NCBI GenBank assembly: GCA_910588565.1
Contig: CAJUPF010000004.1
Span: forward strand, 11,995-75,994
Direction of reading: 5' to 3'
DNA length: 64,000 nt
Source of the DNA: an uncultured Lachnospiraceae bacterium
GTDB lineage: Bacteria > Bacillota > Clostridia > Lachnospirales > Lachnospiraceae
Part shown: positions 51,304 to 59,552 of the stretch, in pieces
Position numbering within the stretch: position 1 is the first letter of the stretch
How the letters are laid out: the number at the start of each line of letters is the position of its first letter
The notes under the pieces: generated by a model
Databases searched by the model: none
The model's input: only the letters and a program-made list of their open reading frames with translations
What the model was told of the DNA's origin: nothing
Translations under genes and position numbers: made by a program

Positions 51304-53205
51304 ATGCCTGGTATTGTAGAACATTATGACGTATGTGTAGTAGGAGCGGGACATGCAGGTTGTGAAGCTGCCCTTGCTGCCGCTCGGCTTGGTTTTGAAA
51401 CAATTTTATTTACAATCAGTATAGACAGTATCGCGATGATGCCCTGCAATCCAAATATAGGAGGAAGTTCAAAGGGGCATCTGGTGCGGGAAGTAGATGC
51501 GCTTGGCGGAGAAATGGGCAAAAATATTGATAAGACCTTTATACAGTCCAAAATACTGAATAAGTCGAAAGGTCCTGCCGTCCATTCCCTGCGGGCGCAG
51601 GCGGATAAGGCATCTTATAGTATGGAAATGCGAAAAACGCTGCAGGCAGAGAAAAAACTTACGATAAAACAGGCGGAAGTAGCAGAGATTTTAACAGAAG
51701 ATGGCAAAAAGCGTATCACAGGTGTGAAAACTGTTTCCGGCGGAATGTATTATTGTAAGGCAGTTGTATTATGTACAGGTACTTATTTGAAGGCAAGATG
51801 CCTGACCGGAGAAATGGTAACCCATACCGGGCCAAATGGACTGCAGGCAGCAAATAATTTGTCAGACTCCCTAGAAGCTCATGGAATAGAAATATACCGT
51901 TTTAAAACAGGTACTCCAGCACGGATGGACGGAAATACCATAGATTTTACCAAAATGAAAGAACAATTTGGAGATGAACAGATTGTGCCATTTTCTTTTA
52001 CGACAAATCCGGAGGATATTCAGATCGATCAGGTTTCCTGCTGGCTGACTTATACAAATGAAAAAACACATGAGATTATTAGAAATAATCTGGATCGTTC
52101 TCCTCTTTTTGCAGGAGTGATCGAGGGAACCGGGCCAAGATACTGTCCTTCGATTGAAGATAAGGTAATGAAATTTGCAGATAAAGATAAGCATCAGGTA
52201 TTTATTGAACCAGAAGGAATCCACACGAATGAGATGTATGTAGGCGGTATGTCCAGTTCTCTGCCGGAAGATGTCCAGTATCAGATGTACCGGACTGTGC
52301 CGGGACTGGAACATGCAAAAATTGTGCGAAATGCCTATGCGATTGAATATGACTGTATCAATCCAAACCAGCTCTATCCTTCATTGGAATTTAAAACAAT
52401 CCGCGGATTGTTCAGCGGCGGGCAGTTTAATGGAAGCTCCGGTTACGAAGAAGCGGCGGCTCAGGGATTGATCGCCGGGATCAATGCCTGCATGTACATT
52501 CAGGGAAAAGAACCTCTTGTTTTGGATCGTTCTGAAAGCTATATAGGAGTGTTAATTGATGATCTTGTTACAAAGGAAAATCATGAACCTTACCGGATGA
52601 TGACCTCAAGGGCGGAGTACCGCCTTTTGCTGCGCCAGGACAATGCGGATCTCAGGTTATCCAAAAAAGGATATGAAGCAGGACTGCTGTCCAAGGAGCG
52701 CTATGACTGGGTTGTAAAAAAAGAAGAGCTGATCGCCGGAGAAATGGATCGTATTGCAAAAGTGATGGTCGGAGCCAATCAGAATGTGCAGGCATTTTTG
52801 AAAGAGTGTAATAGTATTCCATTGAATACAGGCACTTCGCTGGTGGAATTGATCCGCAGGCCGGAACTAAACTATGATATGCTAAAACCAATTGATCCAA
52901 ATCGTCCGGATCTTCCGGATGAAGTGCGGGAGCAGGTGAATATTAATGTGAAATACGAAGGCTATATTACCAGGCAGAAAAAGCAGGTAGAACAGTTTAA
53001 AAAACTGGAGAAGAAAAAGCTTTCTGCGGATTTTGATTATAGTGAAATTCATGGATTAAGGATAGAAGCTATTCAGAAACTAAATCAGATCAAACCAGTG
53101 TCCATCGGACAGGCATCAAGGATTTCCGGCGTATCTCCGGCGGATATTTCTGTTCTGTTGGTGTATTTGGAGCAGATGAAATATAACAGCAGAAAAGAGG
53201 CCTGA
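51304..53205 (+). CDS. mnmG: tRNA uridine-5-carboxymethylaminomethyl modification enzyme MnmG
   Basis: FAD-dependent partner of MnmE. The 633-residue protein starts with the dinucleotide-binding motif VVGAGHAGCEAALAAARLG, followed by CNPNIGGSSKGHLVREVDALGG, GTGTYL-like LCTGTYLKARCLTGE, and the C-terminal SQLSRASRISG-like IGQASRISGVSPADISVLLV. The stop codon is within a CTGAACTGTTGC repeat word. Confidence 0.97.
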   Translation: MPGIVEHYDVCVVGAGHAGCEAALAAARLGFETILFTISIDSIAMMPCNPNIGGSSKGHLVREVDALGGEMGKNIDKTFIQSKILNKSKGPAVHSLRAQADKASYSMEMRKTLQAEKKLTIKQAEVAEILTEDGKKRITGVKTVSGGMYYCKAVVLCTGTYLKARCLTGEMVTHTGPNGLQAANNLSDSLEAHGIEIYRFKTGTPARMDGNTIDFTKMKEQFGDEQIVPFSFTTNPEDIQIDQVSCWLTYTNEKTHEIIRNNLDRSPLFAGVIEGTGPRYCPSIEDKVMKFADKDKHQVFIEPEGIHTNEMYVGGMSSSLPEDVQYQMYRTVPGLEHAKIVRNAYAIEYDCINPNQLYPSLEFKTIRGLFSGGQFNGSSGYEEAAAQGLIAGINACMYIQGKEPLVLDRSESYIGVLIDDLVTKENHEPYRMMTSRAEYRLLLRQDNADLRLSKKGYEAGLLSKERYDWVVKKEELIAGEMDRIAKVMVGANQNVQAFLKECNSIPLNTGTSLVELIRRPELNYDMLKPIDPNRPDLPDEVREQVNINVKYEGYITRQKKQVEQFKKLEKKKLSADFDYSEIHGLRIEAIQKLNQIKPVSIGQASRISGVSPADISVLLVYLEQMKYNSRKEA

Positions 53206-53239
53206 ACTGTTGCAAAATATAATTGTGCGAGGAATGTAA

Positions 53240-53956
53240 ATGAGTGATAAATTTGCCTGTATGTCAGAACAATTTGAAGAGTATGGATTTTCATTTACCG
53301 ATTTACAGATACAGCAGTTTTATACGTTTTACGAAATGCTGGCGGCAAAGAATACGGTAATGAATTTGACAAGTATAACGGAATTTACGGATGTGATGGA
53401 AAAACATTTTCTGGATTCTCTTTTGATAAACCAGGTGATCGATACCACGCAGCCAATGAGGGTAATTGATCTTGGCACAGGAGCGGGATTTCCAGGGATT
53501 CCTCTTAAGATAGCGTTTCCAAAGCTTCAGATTACTTTGATGGATTCTGTCAATAAAAAGCTGCGTTTTCTGGATGAAGTAATATCTGAGCTTAAGCTGG
53601 AATCGGTTGAGACGGTTCATGCGAGGGCGGAGGAACTGGCAAGGGACAAAGCCTACCGGGAGGCGTTTGATCTTTGCGTCTCCAGGGCGGTAGCTAATCT
53701 GGCTACGCTGGAAGAGTACTGCCTTCCGTTTGTACGGGTTGGAGGTAAATTTGTGTCTTATAAATCCGGGGATGTGGATGCAGAGGCTGCAGAGTCGCGA
53801 AAAGCCTGTTATCTTTTGGGTGGAACGACGCAGGGCATACATCGATTTGAGCTTGGAGAGAGTAAAAGGTCTTTTGTGATTGTGGATAAAATACGGACGA
53901 CTCCAAAAGCATATCCAAGAAAGGCGGGGACGCCTTCAAAAAGTCCATTGAAGTAG
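53240..53956 (+). CDS. rsmG: 16S rRNA (guanine527-N7)-methyltransferase RsmG
   Basis: Methylates G527 of 16S rRNA. The 238-residue protein has the family pattern EFTDVMEKHFLDSLL, the SAM-binding motif VIDLGTGAGFPGIPLKIAFP, MDSVNKKLRFL and SRAVANLATLEEYCLPFV. It closes the conserved block begun at rpmH; in many clostridia it is followed soon by parA, but here 6.5 kb intervenes. Confidence 0.96.
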   Translation: MSDKFACMSEQFEEYGFSFTDLQIQQFYTFYEMLAAKNTVMNLTSITEFTDVMEKHFLDSLLINQVIDTTQPMRVIDLGTGAGFPGIPLKIAFPKLQITLMDSVNKKLRFLDEVISELKLESVETVHARAEELARDKAYREAFDLCVSRAVANLATLEEYCLPFVRVGGKFVSYKSGDVDAEAAESRKACYLLGGTTQGIHRFELGESKRSFVIVDKIRTTPKAYPRKAGTPSKSPLK

Positions 53957-53959
53957 AAA

Positions 53960-54016
53960 AACATCCAGCCCATTGCTGTCTAAAGCGAGATACAGGAGCT
54001 GCATGGGCTGGATGTT
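53960..54016 (+). terminator. Long hairpin after rsmG
   Basis: AACATCCAGCCCAT (53960-53973) pairs perfectly with ATGGGCTGGATGTT (54003-54016), with a partly paired interior. It begins four bases after the rsmG stop codon. A few bases follow before a T-poor region, so it may end or protect the transcript. Confidence 0.75.
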
Positions 54017-54045
54017 AAGATTTGATAAGTTTGTCCTATTCGTAG

Positions 54046-54999
54046 TTATTTGTCATTGTAAAACATGGCAAGTATATCGCACAGTTTATTGGGATTTTCT
54101 AACTGCGGCAGTATATTGCAGTTGGAAATATATGCTGTTTCTATGGTTTCGTCAAATTTTACATAGGAATCCATTCTGCGGATAGATTCTTCTGTATCGC
54201 GGCTTCCAATGATAAAAATGGGGTTTTCTATTTTCTTTAGTGCGGGGATGATATTAATATTGGTGTAATTTCCAAATATGCTTCCAAACAGAAATCTGCC
54301 GTTTCCATGATCTGCGTGGGCGGATTCGTAGTAGGTGTCTTTTAATTTGCTGGATATTAAGGTTTTTTTTCGGTAGTATTCTTTTTCAAATATTTCATTG
54401 ATCTTATTTTCTGTCATTTGAAGATTATAGACGAAGGTTCCAATGATCGGAAATTCTAAAATTTTCTTTCCGAAATTGCTTTTTTTATCAGGATTTAACT
54501 GCATGGATTCAAGAGATGCGGGGCTGATGAAAAACAGTTTTTCAAATATAATTTCATCCATATTTGCAGCCATTAACGTGAAGGAACATGAGCTTCCGGT
54601 TGCAATGGCGTCTGTTTTTTCTCCAATGATCTTTTTTACAAAATCAGTAATCAGCTGTACATACATATAATTGGTATACGTGAGGTTTGGCTTGTCCGAA
54701 CGGCCGCATCCCAGCAGATCAATGGTATAAACGGTATGATCTTTGCTCAGTTTTCGGATTATGCGGCTCCATTCAACAGAAGAACTTGCCGGATGCAGAT
54801 CATGAATGAGAAGCAAGGGAGTACCTTCTCCCTGTTTGGTGTAGAAGATATTTCCATAGCGCCATTCAAAAAAGTATCCGGTATGCTCGTTTAAGAGTTT
54901 TTTCATTCCTGAAGTTGTCTCAATGAATTTGTTCAGGCCATAAATACAACCAGTAGCTAATCCTGTTAATACTAAGAACTGTCTGATATTTTTTTTCAT
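54046..54999 (-). CDS. Alpha/beta hydrolase fold protein with altered catalytic triad
   Basis: A 317-residue protein with an N-terminal membrane segment (residues about 6-22), then an alpha/beta hydrolase domain: LLLIHDLHPASSSVEW (oxyanion region), VYTIDLLGCGRSDKP, the nucleophile elbow in ATGSSCSFTL and FIIGSRDTEESI (Asp position). In the place of the usual catalytic His (GH before lPQLExP) the sequence reads ISNCNILPQLENP, so His appears replaced by Asn. It may be a binding protein or use another residue. The start is ATG 54999 after AAAGGAGG. It is opposite in strand to its neighbours, in an accessory segment. Confidence 0.75.
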   Translation of the reverse strand: MKKNIRQFLVLTGLATGCIYGLNKFIETTSGMKKLLNEHTGYFFEWRYGNIFYTKQGEGTPLLLIHDLHPASSSVEWSRIIRKLSKDHTVYTIDLLGCGRSDKPNLTYTNYMYVQLITDFVKKIIGEKTDAIATGSSCSFTLMAANMDEIIFEKLFFISPASLESMQLNPDKKSNFGKKILEFPIIGTFVYNLQMTENKINEIFEKEYYRKKTLISSKLKDTYYESAHADHGNGRFLFGSIFGNYTNINIIPALKKIENPIFIIGSRDTEESIRRMDSYVKFDETIETAYISNCNILPQLENPNKLCDILAMFYNDK

Positions 55000-55147
55000 A
55001 CAAAGCCTCCTTTGATTTTTCTTTGAAAAAACGTTCTTTAAATCTATTATAGACGAAAATCCACACAGATACAAATAGAAATATTTTCTTTTCATTTTAT
55101 GGGTTATAGAGTAAAATGTTAGTAACTTAAGATGAGTTGAAGTTTGG

Positions 55148-55759
55148 ATGAAAGGAATATTAGAACGTGTATTCTATGGTGTGTATATGGTTGTAGATTT
55201 TTTACGAAAATTACGTACTGAGATTTTGGGAGATAAATTTGAACTTGAAGCTGAGTTAAAGGAAATTCAGATTCAATTAGATGAAAACAGAAAGTTTGTG
55301 CAGAATATGAAAATGGAAGAGGAGAAAAGTTTTGACGCTTTTTCTCCAAGAAGACAGAATGTGGAATTACGGAATAATATTTGTAAGTTAGAGGAGGAAC
55401 AGTTAAAGATTTTGGGGAAGTTTGAAACAATCAAATCTGAGTTAGATATTCTTAATTCCAGATTGACAGAATTTGATCTTGTTTTGGAAGATGCGAAGAA
55501 TCAAAAAGTTGAGTTGAAAAAAGTTGTTGATCAAGCAGAGAATGATCAGTTCAAAGAAAACTGGAACTATGATACTTTGGCACAAAATGTTTTAAGTATA
55601 AAGAATAAAACAGAGTTATGTTTTCGATTAGCGGAGTTGGACCCAAAACGATGCAAGTATGAATTATCTTCGATCATAAAGGAACTGAATGGGATGATGA
55701 AGCTGATCTTAGAAATTGGAGATATGGATCATGGAACAGATAAAGTTGATGATTGCTGA
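55148..55759 (+). CDS. DegS-like sensor remnant lacking phospho-acceptor His and ATPase domain
   Basis: A 203-residue cytosolic, almost all-helical protein. Residues about 33-120 resemble the DegS coiled-coil sensor domain (FSPRRQNVELRNNICKLEEE, with a second long helix ending DLVLEDA). Residues about 135-190 align by eye with the dimerisation helix of DegS-type kinases, where HDGPAQ is replaced by YDTLAQ (Tyr141 in place of the phosphorylated His) and KTELCFRLAELDPKR matches the helix after it. The protein stops there: no HATPase domain exists downstream. It overlaps the next gene, a DegU-like regulator, by 29 bases. Confidence 0.6.
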   Translation: MKGILERVFYGVYMVVDFLRKLRTEILGDKFELEAELKEIQIQLDENRKFVQNMKMEEEKSFDAFSPRRQNVELRNNICKLEEEQLKILGKFETIKSELDILNSRLTEFDLVLEDAKNQKVELKKVVDQAENDQFKENWNYDTLAQNVLSIKNKTELCFRLAELDPKRCKYELSSIIKELNGMMKLILEIGDMDHGTDKVDDC

Positions 55760-56384
55760 TGATCATATTATGTTCAGAGATGGTCTAAAGCAGTTACTTG
55801 AAATGGAAAATAGATATCGCATTATTGCAGAAGCAGGAGATGGGGAGGAGTGTCTTGGATTATTATCTGATATACATCCGGATATTCTGTTATTGGATCT
55901 GAATATGCCTGTCTTGACAGGATTCGATGTTTTACAAAAACTGCATGAAAATCAGAAATGTGGAATGAAAGTATTGATTTTGACTTTTCACAAAGAATTG
56001 GATTATGTTGCAAGAGCAGCAAACTTAGGGGCGGATGGTTATGTCTGGAAGGGATCTGAATTTGGAGAATTGAAGAAGGCAATAGAGATTGTGTCAGCTG
56101 GCAATATATATTTTCAGGAAGACTTGGAAAATGCGTTGACTTTGGATGGAGAGAAAGATAATGAGGAATTGGATAGAATAAATTGTTTGACGAAGAGAGA
56201 GATGGATGTATTGAGGAATCTTTCGGTAGGTATGTTTAATAAGGAGATAGCTATGAAACTTAACATAAGTGAGAGAACGGTTAAGAATCATGTATCAAAT
56301 ATATTTAAAAAAGTTGGAGTGGCAGACAGAACCCAGGCTGCAGTTTTTGCAATTCGTAACCATTTAATTACGATTGATGAGTGA
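55731..56384 (+). CDS. NarL/FixJ-type response regulator, DegU-like
   Basis: A 217-residue transcription factor. The receiver domain has IADDHIMFRDGLKQLL (acidic pair), ILLLDLNMP (phosphorylated Asp) and LILTFHKELDYV, with the Thr/Lys switch region following. The C-terminal LuxR-type helix-turn-helix is LTKREMDVLRNLSVGMFNKEIAMKLNISERTVKNHVSNIFKKVGV. ATG 55731 lies nine bases after GGAG, inside the DegS-like gene; a TTG at 55716 was rejected. All receiver residues look intact although the neighbouring protein cannot be a kinase. Confidence 0.88.
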   Translation: MEQIKLMIADDHIMFRDGLKQLLEMENRYRIIAEAGDGEECLGLLSDIHPDILLLDLNMPVLTGFDVLQKLHENQKCGMKVLILTFHKELDYVARAANLGADGYVWKGSEFGELKKAIEIVSAGNIYFQEDLENALTLDGEKDNEELDRINCLTKREMDVLRNLSVGMFNKEIAMKLNISERTVKNHVSNIFKKVGVADRTQAAVFAIRNHLITIDE

Positions 56385-56390
56385 AAGGAA

Positions 56391-56406
56391 TGTTTCACGT
56401 GAAACA
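56391..56406. other. parS: parS site 1
   Basis: TGTTTCACGTGAAACA, an exact copy of the ParB-binding parS palindrome, lies seven bases after the DegU-like stop codon and about 4.3 kb from parA. Confidence 0.92.
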
Positions 56407-56436
56407 TTCTGGTTTGTTAAAAAGGAGAAATATGGT

Positions 56437-56931
56437 ATGTTTAGAGAAATGAGAAGGAATCGTCAAAAGATGGATGCTGCTGCATGTGTTTGTCTTTTAA
56501 ATAATGGAACATCAGGTGTGCTGGCTGTAAATGGAGAGGATGGTTATCCTTATACTATACCGCTGAATTATATCTACGAGGATGGAAAATTGTATTTTCA
56601 TGGGGCAAAGTCCGGCCACAAAATAGATGCCATATTGAAAGATGCTAAGGTATCATTTTGTGTTATTGGAATGGAACAAAATGTGCCGGAAAAATTTACT
56701 GTGCATTTTAAAAGTGTTGTGGTTTTTGGTAAAGCTGTTATTGTGGAAAATGATACGGAGCGAAGACAAGCAATCAGAAGGCTGGCTGACCGATTTTCAC
56801 CGGATGAATCAAATGAGAAGCGTGACGCAGAGATTACGCGTGAATGGAAGTCACTTACTGTGATAAGAGTTGATATTGAGTATATGTCTGGGAAGCAGGC
56901 GATTGAACTCGTGAAAGAAAGGGAGGGATGA
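56437..56931 (+). CDS. Pyridoxamine 5'-phosphate oxidase family protein (NimA-like)
   Basis: A 164-residue flavin-binding split-barrel protein. It starts MFREMRRNRQKM and has the patterns GVLAVNGEDGYPYTIPLNYIYEDGKLYFHGAKSGHKIDAI and VSFCVIGM typical of the NimA/pyridoxamine oxidase-like family, some members of which reduce nitroimidazoles. True substrates are unknown. The start 56437 follows AAAGGAGAAATATGGT; a longer frame from 56374 would be translated across the parS palindrome and was rejected. Confidence 0.85.
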   Translation: MFREMRRNRQKMDAAACVCLLNNGTSGVLAVNGEDGYPYTIPLNYIYEDGKLYFHGAKSGHKIDAILKDAKVSFCVIGMEQNVPEKFTVHFKSVVVFGKAVIVENDTERRQAIRRLADRFSPDESNEKRDAEITREWKSLTVIRVDIEYMSGKQAIELVKEREG

Positions 56932-57097
56932 TAAGATTGAACCACATAGTAATCAGTGTTGATCGATTATAGCTTTTATGTTGGAAAAATATCCAGAAAG
57001 ATCAAACCGTGTTAATTGTGGCTGCATGTAAATGGTACGTTTAATATTTTGATTATTGTGAGTTATGCAGAGAAAATTTAACGAGTGAGGGATAGTT

Positions 57098-57259
57098 ATG
57101 AAAAAAATAATGTTAAGTTTGGGAATTATTTTTCTGATTTTGACATTTGCAGGAGGTTTCTACGTTTATGCAAATCATGGGCAGGTAAATGCCGGATATG
57201 CGGTTATTCCTGCATTATGGTCGATCATATGTTTTGGATATGTTCGGAATGGAAAATAA
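57098..57259 (+). CDS. Small two-helix membrane protein, unknown function
   Basis: A 53-residue protein, too short for many gene finders, from ATG 57098 to TAA 57257-57259. Hydrophobic segments cover residues about 4-24 (IMLSLGIIFLILTFAGGFYV) and 32-48 (YAVIPALWSIICFG), joined by the loop ANHGQVNAG, and the tail is basic (RNGK). A weak site GTGAGGG precedes it. Proteins of this layout are common in Lachnospiraceae genomes, without a known role. The 165-base spacer before it shows nothing else. Confidence 0.55.
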   Translation: MKKIMLSLGIIFLILTFAGGFYVYANHGQVNAGYAVIPALWSIICFGYVRNGK

Positions 57260-57388
57260 ATTTACAAGTTTTCTGAATTTGTAAAACAATGAATAAAATT
57301 CCTGGGTGTGTTTGATAGCTGATAGAAATTTCAGGAAACAGTAACAGTTTTATCAGGGAAGAAGAATTTATGGAAGGAGAGAGTGTAT

Positions 57389-57631
57389 ATGTCCGTATCA
57401 TTATATTACACAGCGAAAAGGGATTATCCAATCACTGAACAAGAGCAGAACAATTGTCAAAAAATTGCAGATCAATATATTGCAGAATATCCATTAGGAG
57501 ATATGTATGAGAGCATTTCTGCGCTTTATTGTATGATTGGAATTGGCGAAACTGGATTATACCATGAACTGAATGAAAATTGGAATGAAATTGAACAGGC
57601 AATCGTGGATTATATTGATTGTTTGAAATAG
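57389..57631 (+). CDS. Small acidic protein, unknown function
   Basis: An 80-residue acidic protein (MSVSLYYTAKRDYPITEQEQ ... IEQAIVDYIDCLK). The start is ATG 57389 after GGAAGGAGAG; a GTG at 57383 is closer to that site but less likely. The size, acidity and position in a run of small genes suggest an immunity-type or accessory protein, but I do not recognise a family. The next gene begins two bases after its stop. Confidence 0.5.
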   Translation: MSVSLYYTAKRDYPITEQEQNNCQKIADQYIAEYPLGDMYESISALYCMIGIGETGLYHELNENWNEIEQAIVDYIDCLK

Positions 57632-57632
57632 G

Positions 57633-57848
57633 ATGAATTTTATTGGTAAAGCGTTTGATAACGACTTGTATGGTGATGATTTTTTACAGGCAATGGCCGA
57701 TATTTATTTAGAAAGTGAAGTTTGGCAAGTATTAAATCAATATCCGCAGTTTGTAAGAGATATAATGCTTTTTATTGACTATGATACAGCGATACAGATG
57801 GAAGGATTAGGCGAAGTGATATCTGGTAATTTAGAGGAAGACGAGTAA
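57633..57848 (+). CDS. Short protein resembling the front of a DMP19/DUF4375-like immunity protein
   Basis: A 71-residue acidic protein. The stretch VLNQYPQFVRDIMLFIDYDTAIQMEGLGEVI resembles the N-terminal part of DMP19/DUF4375-like small proteins often found as immunity genes, which are about twice as long. The following 50 bases in another frame can encode KDFEIANWFIENELD, so the gene may be truncated by a frameshift. There is no Shine-Dalgarno sequence; translation may be coupled to the gene before. Confidence 0.4.
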   Translation: MNFIGKAFDNDLYGDDFLQAMADIYLESEVWQVLNQYPQFVRDIMLFIDYDTAIQMEGLGEVISGNLEEDE

Positions 57849-57947
57849 AGGACTTTGAAATTGCAAATTGGTTTATTGAAAATGAATTGGATTAATAGAT
57901 AAATCCAGCTTGTTATACTGGAAAACAGAATTTGGAGAGATGAAGAT

Positions 57948-58418
57948 ATGATTATCAGGGTGGCAAATATGGATGACATTGAGGAACTAAGGCATTTGTA
58001 TTCTGAATTAGAGATTGACGCTGTAAAATATCAACCAGAACATTTTGTAATGGGTTATCGTAACGATAACTTTTTTAGTTCAATATTTGAAAGTGGTAAT
58101 CAGGATATTCTTGTAGCAGAAATTGATGGAATCGTTGTAGGATTTTCACATGTTATGATATTAAAACAGAAAAATATAGCATGTTTAAAACCACAGACCG
58201 CCGTTTATATACAAGATATGGATGTTTTGCAGTGTGAAAGGAGCAAAGGAATTGGAACACTTCTCATAAATGCCAGTAAAGAATATGGAAAAAGAAGAGG
58301 GGCAGATTTTATTAGAACTGAGGTTTTTCCACAAAATATTGACGGAATGAGATTTTATGAAAAAAACGGTTTTTGTGAAATGATGAAAACTATTGAGTGT
58401 CAATTATATTTGATATAG
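57948..58418 (+). CDS. GNAT family N-acetyltransferase
   Basis: A 156-residue protein of the GNAT fold: N-terminal IRVANMDDIEELRHLYSEL, the beta-strand region ILVAEIDGIVVGF, the acetyl-CoA motif QCERSKGIGTLLINASKEYGKRRGAD, and the end MRFYEKNGF. The substrate is unknown. The start follows GGAGAG. It lies in the accessory segment between rsmG and parA. Confidence 0.85.
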   Translation: MIIRVANMDDIEELRHLYSELEIDAVKYQPEHFVMGYRNDNFFSSIFESGNQDILVAEIDGIVVGFSHVMILKQKNIACLKPQTAVYIQDMDVLQCERSKGIGTLLINASKEYGKRRGADFIRTEVFPQNIDGMRFYEKNGFCEMMKTIECQLYLI

Positions 58419-58449
58419 TTGAAATGCCATAAAATAAAGAAGCCTTTGA

Positions 58450-58740
58450 AGAAGAGAGAAATTCGTTTTTTATTACTTAGACACATTTGAAAATTTGATA
58501 AAGAGAATGACAGTAGATGATATTAGAAAAAAATTATTGAATCATTGGCTATCGTAGTCAGAAGAGGATGATCCTGTCTATTGCGGTTTTTCAAGATGTG
58601 AAAAGCATAATATTTTTTATCTTGTTTTGGATGTCAGATATGTAATCGTTAGCATTCGGATTATTGGGTTGAAAAATTTTTGCTTATCAGGAGTATCAAA
58701 GACAAATCAGTATTTGTGGAGGAATGAAAAAGAATTATGA
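58450..58740 (+). pseudogene. Decayed gene with in-frame amber codon
   Basis: One reading frame is open from 58450 to the TGA at 58738-58740 except for TAG at 58555-58557. On both sides the peptide is protein-like: FYYLDTFENLIKRMTVDDIR before it, and DPVYCGFSRCEKHNIFYLVL then YVIVSIRIIGL after it. No start with a ribosome binding site is seen. It probably is a former gene inactivated by a nonsense mutation and loss of its front. The family is not recognised. It fills the otherwise empty 300-base spacer before 58737. Confidence 0.4.
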
Positions 58741-59552
58741 AACAAAATCAAAACGGACGGGAAGAAATCCCGCAAACAATAGAGGAACATATCGATTTGA
58801 TGACGAGAAGGTATCTTGAGACAGGGAATGTATTCAAGTGTATTACTGCAAGAATTGGATTTTTTCCGTATGCACAATATTTCAGAAAAGTGCTGCTGGA
58901 TCAAGATTGGGATAGGCTGAACAGCTTTATTTATCAGGAGAATTGTTTTAGAAGCTTGTGTTCCCTGATGTGTGGAGACAGTTATTATTGGGCTTTTCTG
59001 GATATGTTGGATGCTCTTGCCGTGGGAAATATGAAAACACTGGATTTGCTTGTCCCCCACAAAACGGAGCGGGTTACACATATTTTTCCTGTATACAGAC
59101 CCGCCACCGATATGCTGATCGGACTTTGGCGCAAAGACGACAGCATTTTAGATTATGCCGTTTCGAGGGCAAAAAAATTTGTATCCGGGAAAAGGCCGCA
59201 ATGGGAACGGGCAGCAGTCGCTTACTTACTTGCAATATATGATAAAAACCCGGAAGAAGCGGGAGTGCAGCTAGAACATTTATGTAAAGGAGTTATGCGG
59301 ACAGATTTTGACGCTGATACAGATAAAGTGCTTTTTGTACCTGCACATGGATTATATCAGCTTGCCGCCTGTTTATGGGACAAAGAATTGTTTCAGCAGT
59401 TACTTATGCCAAATCATAAAATTTTTTCCAAAGAATACGCTATTTGGAGAAATACACAAAAGGTACATCCTGAGTTATTTGCAAAATATCCTGAACCAAT
59501 GATTAATCATAGATTGACAAATCCGGAAATTGAAATGTTAGAGAAGAATTAG
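58737..59552 (+). CDS. Imm49-like helical protein, function uncertain
   Basis: A 271-residue soluble, mostly helical protein. It contains TARIGFFPYAQYFRKVLLDQDWDRLN, SYYWAFLDMLDALAVGNM and YRPATDMLIGLWRKDD, and ends LTNPEIEMLEKN. The architecture, with helical pairs and a central RxxxxxxAVAYLLAIY stretch, resembles Imm49-type immunity proteins of polymorphic toxin systems, but I am not certain of the family. No toxin gene is present in the window. GGAGG lies 15 bases before the ATG, farther than ideal. Confidence 0.45.
   Translation: MKQNQNGREEIPQTIEEHIDLMTRRYLETGNVFKCITARIGFFPYAQYFRKVLLDQDWDRLNSFIYQENCFRSLCSLMCGDSYYWAFLDMLDALAVGNMKTLDLLVPHKTERVTHIFPVYRPATDMLIGLWRKDDSILDYAVSRAKKFVSGKRPQWERAAVAYLLAIYDKNPEEAGVQLEHLCKGVMRTDFDADTDKVLFVPAHGLYQLAACLWDKELFQQLLMPNHKIFSKEYAIWRNTQKVHPELFAKYPEPMINHRLTNPEIEMLEKN

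Noticed and set aside
56374..56436. Upstream extension of the NimA-like gene
   Set aside because: The extension would be translated across the parS palindrome; a good ribosome binding site favours ATG 56437.
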